From Thermoclostridium caenicola (GTDB lineage Bacteria > Bacillota > Clostridia > DSM-8532), in assembly GCF_900142095.1 (NCBI RefSeq), contig NZ_FQZP01000010.1, positions 1 through 58,099 on the forward strand: a stretch of 58,099 bases of DNA, written 5' to 3'. Both the position numbers and the translations under genes were made by a program. Below the pieces are notes generated by a model. That model did no database searches and was not told the origin of the DNA. It saw only the letters and a program-made list of their open reading frames with translations. This document shows, one piece after another, positions 52,612 through 58,099 of this stretch (position 1 is its first letter; each line of letters starts with the position of its first letter).

Positions 52612-55062
52612 ATGAAGCGTATGCTTGACGGTACATGGACATTGGAAAAGGAAAGGCGGCCCGTAGCGGCTGCAAAGGTTCCCGGCAGCGTATACGAGAG
52701 CCTTCTGGACGCAGGCTTGATCCCTGATCCCTTCTGGCGCGACAACGAAGAAGAGGCCTATAGGGTCTGCGAGGAGGATTATGCTTTCTCGAGGACCTTT
52801 GAGGCCGATGAAGCCCTGCTTTCCCAGGACGAGGTATGGCTTGTCTGCGAAGGGCTGGATACCCTGGCCACCGTCCTTCTCAATGGCCGGACTGTCGGAA
52901 AGGCTGAGAACATGCACAGGACCTACAAATTTCCCATAAAGGATTACCTGCGCCTGGGGGAAAACCATCTGTGCATCCGGTTTTCCTCTCCCGTGGATTA
53001 TGTCCGGAAGATGGACAGGAAACGCCCGGTGTGGGGTGCATCCCATACCATGCCCGGCTACCAGCATATCCGCAAAGCCCATTGCATGTTTGGCTGGGAT
53101 TGGGGACCGGTTCTGCCCGATATGGGCATCTGGAGAAGCATTGCCATCCAGGGATACCGGATTGCAGCCCTGGAGGATGTCCGTTTCAGGCAGCGCCACT
53201 GGGAGAACAGGGTTGAGCTTTCCGCGGAAATCACGGTGAAGCGTTTCCGGGAAGGACGGCTGACGGCGGAAATGACGATTCTGCATCCCGACGGCAGCGT
53301 AACCCATGCCTGCACAGGCTTTGAACAGGAAGGCTGCGTTCTTGAAACCATGGTGGAAAACCCAAGGCTCTGGTGGCCCAACGGCTACGGCGATCAGCCC
53401 CTTTACCGGGTGAAGGTCATCATCAGGGATCAGGAGATATTGGATGAGCGGGAATATGAAATCGGGCTTCGGACCGTTGAACTGAGCACGGGCCGGGATC
53501 AGTGGGGAAGAGAGTTCGCCTTTGTGGTCAACGGGGTCAGGATATTCGCCATGGGGGCCAACTATATCCCGGAAGACTGCCTGCTGGGGCGCCGTACCCC
53601 CGAAAAGACCGAACGCCTGATCCGGGATTGCGTACGGGCCAATTTTAACATGCTGCGCATCTGGGGCGGCGGACACTATGCTGACGATTATCTGCTGAGC
53701 CTTTGCGACCGCTATGGGATCCTGGTATGGCAGGATTTCGCCTTTGCCTGTGCCCTGTATGATCTGAACCCGGCTTTCCGGGAGAATATTGCCCGGGAAG
53801 TGGAAGACAATGTCCGGCGGATGCGCCATCATGCCTGCCTGGCCCTCTGGTGTGGCAACAATGAGATTGAAACAGGCCTTGTGAACTGGGACATACCCGC
53901 AAACGACAAGCTGAGAGCCGATTATATAGACCTTTTTGAGCGCCTGATACCCGGAATACTGGCCCAGCATGACGATGAGCACAGCTACTGGCCGTCCTCG
54001 CCATCCAGCTTCGGCGGCTTCCAGCGTCCGGAGGATGTCAATTGCGGCGATACCCACTATTGGGATGTGTGGCATGGCATGAAACCCTTTGAGGACTACA
54101 GGAACCATTATTTCAGGTTCTGCTCGGAATTCGGCTTCCAGTCCTTTCCCGCCATGAAGACCATCGAAAGCTTTACCCTGCCCCAGGACAGGAATATCTT
54201 TTCCTACGTTATGGAGCGGCACCAGAAAAATGAAACCGCCAACGGCAGAATACTGGCCTATCTGTCGCAGAACTACCGGTATCCCAGGGATCTCCGCCAA
54301 CTGGTTTACGCTTCCCAGCTTCTCCAGGCGGAGGCCATCGCCTTCGGCGTTGAGCATATGCGCAGGAACAGGGGGCGGTGCATGGGCGCCCTTTACTGGC
54401 AGCTCAATGACTGCTGGCCGGTGGCCTCCTGGTCCAGCATCGATTACCATGGCCGCTGGAAGGCCCTCCATTACGCGGCCAAACGTTTCTTTGCGCCCGT
54501 CCTGCTGTCCTGCGACCTGGGGGAAGGCGTGGGTATTCTGAACGTGAGCAATGAACGCAGGATACCCTTTTCAGGGGTTGTCAGGTGGTTTATCCGGAAT
54601 AACGATGGCTCGGTTGTCAGGGAGGACTCGGCACCCGCGGAGGTTCCCGCTCTTTCGGCCCGGAATATTGCCGAGCTGGATCTGGCGGAGGAAATCGCCG
54701 CTAAGGAAGTGCGGATGAACCGGTACCTGGAGTACGAGCTGCTCGAGGGAGGACAGGTGATTTCCCGGGGAACCAGCCTCTTCGTCAAGCCCAAGCATTA
54801 TCATTTTTCGGATCCCGGAATAACCTGGCGCGTGGAGGAAAGCGAAGCGGCATTTGTGATAAGGCTTCAGTCCAAAGCGTATGCCCGGTTTGTGGAGCTC
54901 TCGGTGCCGGACAGGGATCTTGTGTTCAGCGACAACTATTTTGATCTTACCGCCGGCCGGGAATGGGTTGTCACGGTCGAAAAGGCCCAGCTGCCCGATG
55001 GTTTTTCAGCCCATGAGCTAGCGGGCCTGTTGTCTGTCAACAGCGTGTTTGATATCGCATAA
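52612..55062 (+). CDS. Beta-mannosidase, glycoside hydrolase family 2
   Basis: The 816-residue enzyme has the GH2 layout: sugar-binding jelly-roll, immunoglobulin-like domain, TIM barrel and C-terminal beta domains. The acid/base is Glu418 in [10 protein letters not shown] and the nucleophile Glu506 in [12 protein letters not shown], both typical of beta-mannosidases rather than galactosidases or glucuronidases. [14 protein letters not shown] and [13 protein letters not shown] are further marks. No signal peptide, so it should act on imported manno-oligosaccharides. The start at 52612 lies nine bases after AAAGG; upstream ATGs lack proper spacing. It converges on the manA gene, and the two products form a mannose route. 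Confidence 0.93.
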   Translation: MKRMLDGTWTLEKERRPVAAAKVPGSVYESLLDAGLIPDPFWRDNEEEAYRVCEEDYAFSRTFEADEALLSQDEVWLVCEGLDTLATVLLNGRTVGKAENMHRTYKFPIKDYLRLGENHLCIRFSSPVDYVRKMDRKRPVWGASHTMPGYQHIRKAHCMFGWDWGPVLPDMGIWRSIAIQGYRIAALEDVRFRQRHWENRVELSAEITVKRFREGRLTAEMTILHPDGSVTHACTGFEQEGCVLETMVENPRLWWPNGYGDQPLYRVKVIIRDQEILDEREYEIGLRTVELSTGRDQWGREFAFVVNGVRIFAMGANYIPEDCLLGRRTPEKTERLIRDCVRANFNMLRIWGGGHYADDYLLSLCDRYGILVWQDFAFACALYDLNPAFRENIAREVEDNVRRMRHHACLALWCGNNEIETGLVNWDIPANDKLRADYIDLFERLIPGILAQHDDEHSYWPSSPSSFGGFQRPEDVNCGDTHYWDVWHGMKPFEDYRNHYFRFCSEFGFQSFPAMKTIESFTLPQDRNIFSYVMERHQKNETANGRILAYLSQNYRYPRDLRQLVYASQLLQAEAIAFGVEHMRRNRGRCMGALYWQLNDCWPVASWSSIDYHGRWKALHYAAKRFFAPVLLSCDLGEGVGILNVSNERRIPFSGVVRWFIRNNDGSVVREDSAPAEVPALSARNIAELDLAEEIAAKEVRMNRYLEYELLEGGQVISRGTSLFVKPKHYHFSDPGITWRVEESEAAFVIRLQSKAYARFVELSVPDRDLVFSDNYFDLTAGREWVVTVEKAQLPDGFSAHELAGLLSVNSVFDIA

Positions 55063-55086
55063 ACGAATGAAGATGCAACAGAAAGG

Positions 55087-56229
55087 TCAATCCTGACGCT
55101 GGAAGCCGGCGACTTTTTCCCGGATCGCTTCCGGGGAATAGCCTGCTTCCGCCAGGGGCTCCAGGACATCCCTGGTCAGGTCGCCCACGAAGGATTTCAG
55201 GATGGCGGCATGGCCTTGGATTCGGTAGCTTCCCAGTTCTGCCGGTATGAGGATGGATTCGCCGGTCCTGAAGGGAAGCGTTCCGCCCTTCCAGGACAAC
55301 TGGCCCTGGCCGGACAGGATGATCAGGGCATGGAAGGATCGGCCGTCCGCAATGCATGCGGCTTCCGACGTGACGGTCAGGCGTTGGATGAAGAAATGGG
55401 GATCGGCTATCAGGTATTCCACGCACAGGCCAGGTTCCGGACAAACCTTAAGTCCATCCACAAAGCCGTCCTGGCGGACCCTGCCGTAGTCTATGGCGTC
55501 CAGGGCCTTTTCTATATGCAGCGGCCTGGAAGTCCCGTCAGGGTTTTTGCGATCATAGTCATACAGGCGGTAGGTCGCGTTGGAATTTTGCTGGACCTCC
55601 GCAAGGAGAAGGCCCCTGCCGGCCGCATGGATGGTTCCTGCGGGTATGTAGACCACATCCCCCTTCCGGATCGGCCGGTACTTCAGGATCTGGTTCAGCC
55701 TGCCTTCCTGGAGATAAGCCTTCAGTTCCTCCCGGCTGATATCCCGGTTGAGGCCGTGGATGATCGTGGCATCGGGCTCCGCTTCAAGCACCACCCAGGC
55801 TTCGGTCTTGCCGGTGTCCCTTTCATGAAGGGCGGCGTAACGGTCGTTGGGATGGACCTGCACGCTGAGCCAGTCGTTGGCGTCGATGAGCTTAAGCAGC
55901 AGCGGGAAGTGTTCCCCGTATGCCTGATAGCTGGCTGTTCCGACGATGGCTACGGGATGCGCACGGATCAGCTCCTGGAGGGTATGCCCCTGAAAAGGCC
56001 CGTTGGCGATGATGCCCATGCCGTCCGGGTGGGTGGATATCTCCCAGCTCTCCGCAACCCTGCCTTCGGGCAGTTCCTTTCCCAGTCTCTCCAGATTTCT
56101 TCCTCCCCAGATGTAGTTCTTATAGAGAGGGCGGAATTTTATCGGGTACAACGGAACATCATTCTGCGGAATGCCCTGAAGTACCTTCTTATTGGCCGAT
56201 ATGCCGTTTTCCGACTGTTCGCGATACAT
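55087..56229 (-). CDS. manA: Mannose-6-phosphate isomerase, class I
   Basis: The 380-residue cupin enzyme interconverts mannose-6-phosphate and fructose-6-phosphate. Zinc ligands are visible in SVQVHPNDRYA and IPAGTIHAAG with the Glu of KTEAWVVL between; the opening YKNYIWGGRNLERLGK is typical of the compact Firmicutes type. That type is usually about 315-320 residues; this one has roughly 30 extra residues at the N terminus, without a clear role. The ATG at 56229 has GTGGGGTG upstream, a modest site. It lies 24 bases from the convergent beta-mannosidase gene. Confidence 0.9.
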   Translation of the reverse strand: MYREQSENGISANKKVLQGIPQNDVPLYPIKFRPLYKNYIWGGRNLERLGKELPEGRVAESWEISTHPDGMGIIANGPFQGHTLQELIRAHPVAIVGTASYQAYGEHFPLLLKLIDANDWLSVQVHPNDRYAALHERDTGKTEAWVVLEAEPDATIIHGLNRDISREELKAYLQEGRLNQILKYRPIRKGDVVYIPAGTIHAAGRGLLLAEVQQNSNATYRLYDYDRKNPDGTSRPLHIEKALDAIDYGRVRQDGFVDGLKVCPEPGLCVEYLIADPHFFIQRLTVTSEAACIADGRSFHALIILSGQGQLSWKGGTLPFRTGESILIPAELGSYRIQGHAAILKSFVGDLTRDVLEPLAEAGYSPEAIREKVAGFQRQD

Positions 56230-56468
56230 GATCAGTGACACCCCACTTTCTGAAGTCGTGTTCGCATAAAATTCCCTGGAAGAGTCATTAGGCATAGAAA
56301 GGAATGAATTGGTGGGTTCATTGTATTGTAGGTTCAGACAGATGTCAAGGCCGGATGCCCGGAATTTCCCGGGAAGGCATTTCCCCGTACAGGCCGCAGG
56401 ATTTCCCCAAAAACAAAGAACGTACAGTCGCATCCACTGTACGTTCCTCACCTAACAGACCAATGGCT

Positions 56469-56714
56469 TTACTCCTTGTTTTTAAGGAGTTCGTAGCATT
56501 CTCCGCAGACGTTCTTACCCTTGTACTGCCTGATGTCACGGGCGTTGTCACAGAAAATGCAGGCTGGCTCATACTTCTTCAATATAATGGCGTCATCATC
56601 CGAGTAGAATTCCAGTCCATCACCGATCTCTATGTCCAGCACTCTGCGCAGTTCAATCGGAATGACGATTCTGCCCAATTGGTCAAGGCTTCGGATCATA
56701 CCTGTAGCCTTCAT
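56469..56714 (-). CDS. AbrB/SpoVT-type transition-state regulator with C-terminal zinc motif
   Basis: The 81-residue DNA-binding protein has the AbrB swapped-hairpin domain (KATGMIRSLDQLGRIVIPIE, residues 2-21, continuing LRRVLDIEIGDGLEFY). The C-terminal half carries CIFCDN and CGEC, a four-Cys zinc-ribbon-like pair not present in Bacillus AbrB. It should control growth-phase genes by binding DNA as an oligomer. The start at 56714 lies eight bases after a run of eight G, which serves as the ribosome site. Single gene. Confidence 0.87.
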   Translation of the reverse strand: MKATGMIRSLDQLGRIVIPIELRRVLDIEIGDGLEFYSDDDAIILKKYEPACIFCDNARDIRQYKGKNVCGECYELLKNKE

Positions 56715-56874
56715 CTTAAGTACCCCCCCCAAATTTATTTTGATACGTTTGAATTTTAACGCTATGGCTAAAATATGTCAAGATTTCGGTGAAATATTTT
56801 AACAATACAGAAAGAATTTATTGAAATATGTTATAAATCTAGGATGAATCGGCCGAAAAAATAGTTCATTTTGT

Positions 56875-56888
56875 CGCAACCGGTTGCG
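56875..56888. promoter_or_regulatory. Perfect LacI-type palindrome before the right-end lipoprotein gene
   Basis: CGCAACCGGTTGCG is a perfect 14-bp palindrome with a central CG and the same GCAANCGNTTGC core as the sites before malE, pgmB and the chemoreceptor gene some 40-50 kb away. Confidence 0.65.
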
Positions 56889-57005
56889 GAAAACCCCATC
56901 CCAAAAGCACTTGCCTTCGAAGTAAAAATATGTAATAATTACATTCATGGGCTATAGAAACAGAAGTGGCCATGAGAGAAACAAAGCTATTTGGAGGAAA
57001 AATCG

Positions 57006-57839
57006 ATGAAAAGCATCAAGAGAGTATTCGCAATCTTTCTCGTAGTTATGCTGATGGCTACCGCATTTGCCGGCTGCGGGAGGAAGGAAGAACCCGAAGA
57101 CACCCCTGATGTGGCTGTTGCAGACAAGGTGGAAGATACATCCACTCCCGAGCCCGAGGAGACCCCGGCGAGCACACCCGAAGAAGCTTCCGAGGAGCCC
57201 ACTGAAGAGCCTGCAGAAGAGCCTGCAACCGATACGCCCGAGTCCGCTTCCGAACCGGCACAGACCGGCGAAGTGGAAGCCGACCTGGTGCTGGGAACCG
57301 TGGAAGGCAACACTTACACCAACGGCTATTTTGGTTTCACCCTGCCCATCCCCGAGGGATGGTTTGTCGCGACCAGGGAACAGCTGGCCCAGCTCCTCAA
57401 CGCTGCGCTGGACTATCTGGAAAACGACTCCGGAGCCGGAACCATTGATCTGGAAACGCTGCAGATCGTTCCCCTCATTATTATTGCTGAACAGGATCCG
57501 TCCAGCAGTATCGGTCCCAATTCCAACCTGGCATGCACGGCGCAGAACATCAGCCAGTACGGAAGCCTGATTAAGGACCTCAAAACTTATATGAACATGG
57601 CCGTCCAGGGACTCAAGGCCCAGGGCGTAGAACAGTCCGGGGATATTGAATATCTCAATATTGGCGGTCAGGAAGTTGCCAAGGTATCCGCAAAGCAGAG
57701 CGTGGCCGGCATTGCGCTCAACCAGACCATGTATGTCTTTATGAAAAACGGGTTTGTCGTCATGTTCACCCTTACGAGCAACACCGATGAAGGTATGCAG
57801 ACGCTTGAGAACATCATGAGCGGCATAGCCTTCAAATGA
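57006..57839 (+). CDS. Lipoprotein with acidic linker and PsbP-like domain
   Basis: The 277-residue protein has a lipoprotein signal with lipobox FAGC (Cys24), then an extremely acidic Pro/Glu/Thr linker (about 25-100), then a globular domain starting NTYTNGYFGFTLPIPEGW. That opening and the tandem strands resemble PsbP-like or DUF-type surface domains, but the assignment is weak. GGAGG lies ten bases before the ATG at 57006. It should be anchored on the cell surface. A perfect LacI-type palindrome lies 118 bases upstream, so it may belong to a sugar regulon. Function unknown. Confidence 0.8.
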   Translation: MKSIKRVFAIFLVVMLMATAFAGCGRKEEPEDTPDVAVADKVEDTSTPEPEETPASTPEEASEEPTEEPAEEPATDTPESASEPAQTGEVEADLVLGTVEGNTYTNGYFGFTLPIPEGWFVATREQLAQLLNAALDYLENDSGAGTIDLETLQIVPLIIIAEQDPSSSIGPNSNLACTAQNISQYGSLIKDLKTYMNMAVQGLKAQGVEQSGDIEYLNIGGQEVAKVSAKQSVAGIALNQTMYVFMKNGFVVMFTLTSNTDEGMQTLENIMSGIAFK

Positions 57840-57860
57840 TGCCGGTAAATCGCAAAAAAG

Positions 57861-57885
57861 GCGTCCCGAACGGGACGCTTTTTTT
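57861..57885 (+). terminator. Intrinsic terminator after the right-end lipoprotein gene
   Basis: GCGTCCC (57861-57867) pairs with GGGACGC (57872-57878), extended by A/T pairs, followed by a seven-T run. The insertion sequence begins one base later. Confidence 0.88.
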
Positions 57886-57886
57886 A

Positions 57887-58099
57887 GGTTCTACGTCAAT
57901 TGTTGGGGTGGAACTAGTAAAATGAAGTAGCTTATGCTTTGTTGGCAGATGATCAATTTTGGTCATCTGCCAATTTTGAATATAAGAGCTAAGCCATAAC
58001 ATGAAGTATCCTGTTTCTGAACCTTGTGAAATTTCTTATCCCATAGGCATTTCGTTTGATCACTTTAATCTTGTTGTTGACACCTTCCGTGAAACCATT
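57887..58099 (-). mobile_element. ISL3-family insertion sequence, right part only (right window end)
   Basis: This is the inverted counterpart of bases 1-211. The terminal repeat starts at 57887 (GGTTCTACGTCAATTG), followed by the same hairpin (57944-57952 with 57963-57971) and the end of a transposase gene on the minus strand. The outer 90 or so bases match the left copy exactly; the part nearer the IS end has several differences. The rest of the element lies outside the window. Confidence 0.85.
57989..58099 (-). CDS. ISL3-family transposase, C-terminal fragment (partial at window edge)
   Basis: The frame entering from the window edge reads 36 residues to a TAG (57989-57991) and gives the same protein end as at 1-111, including TEGVNNKIKVIKRNAYG. 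DNA differences in the last codons (CTT versus CTG, GCT versus GCA) show that this is a separate copy rather than the same one read twice. Confidence 0.85.
   Translation of the reverse strand, partial: NGFTEGVNNKIKVIKRNAYGIRNFTRFRNRILHVMA

Noticed and set aside
52549-54471. Long minus-strand reading frame (640 codons) opposite the beta-mannosidase
   Set aside because: Antisense shadow of the GH2 gene; the translated text is low in recognisable motifs and the codon choice of the sense gene explains the absence of stops.
1-58099. A 58 kb composite transposon flanked by inverted IS copies
   Set aside because: The content is ordinary chromosomal metabolism, and both ends stop at the same base of the repeat, which points to contig ends rather than a mobile unit. 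Inverted flanking copies also occur by chance in IS-rich genomes.
1-58099. CRISPR arrays, tRNA or rRNA genes, prophage genes
   Set aside because: No regularly spaced direct repeats, tRNA-like cloverleaf sequences, rRNA stretches or phage structural genes were recognised on reading both strands.

Overview
The window is a 58 kb chromosomal stretch from an anaerobic, Gram-positive Clostridia-like bacterium. Evidence for this: lipoprotein signal peptides with Firmicutes lipoboxes, strong AGGAGG-type ribosome sites, TTG and GTG starts, an AbrB-type transition-state regulator, a reverse rubrerythrin, ECF transporters, and TPP and lysine riboswitches of Firmicutes type. Both window ends lie inside the same ISL3-family insertion sequence, in inverted orientation, with the 3' ends of the transposase genes facing inward. 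The window therefore looks like one assembled contig lying between two IS copies. No rRNA, tRNA, CRISPR array or prophage was recognised.

Region 1 (275-17592) is a maltodextrin and starch utilisation locus. It holds a maltose phosphorylase, two LacI regulators, an intracellular cyclomaltodextrinase/neopullulanase, a MalEFG ABC importer without an ATPase, a surface-anchored alpha-amylase, a short alpha-glucan phosphorylase, a chemoreceptor and beta-phosphoglucomutase. The enzymes form a coherent route: outside, amylase cuts starch; MalEFG imports maltodextrin; inside, GH13, GlgP and maltose phosphorylase give alpha- and beta-glucose-1-phosphate; PgmB converts the beta form to glucose-6-phosphate. 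LacI-type operators with the pattern GCAANCGNTTGC or GAAAACGTTTTC sit in front of most of these units, including the chemoreceptor.

Region 2 (17736-32509) is mixed. It holds an orphan solute-binding protein, a radical SAM protein of unknown role, a complete type I restriction-modification operon (hsdM-hsdS-hsdR; hsdS is visibly AT-rich), a TPP-riboswitch-controlled thiamine salvage operon (thiM-thiE-HAD phosphatase-thiD), a WrbA-like quinone reductase, a small ferredoxin-fold protein and a second orphan solute-binding protein related to the first.

Region 3 (32560-44764) has a ROK repressor divergent from a zinc alcohol dehydrogenase, then a NhaC-family transporter under a lysine riboswitch (so probably a lysine importer). 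Divergent from it is a six-gene operon: ECF S component, fused ECF double ATPase, ECF T component, M20 metallopeptidase and two tandem S-adenosylmethionine hydrolases. This operon has a structured, unassigned leader and is the best candidate here for an uncharacterised system. A DUF1858 protein follows.

Region 4 (44941-57885) holds signalling and stress genes (GGDEF-EAL protein with a periplasmic-binding sensor, sirtuin, WG-repeat lipoprotein, glutaredoxin-like protein, soluble CZB chemoreceptor, reverse rubrerythrin), mannose metabolism (beta-mannosidase, mannose-6-phosphate isomerase), an AbrB-like regulator and a lipoprotein gene behind a perfect LacI-type palindrome. All calls come from reading the sequence; family assignments are from memory of the families and were not checked against a database.
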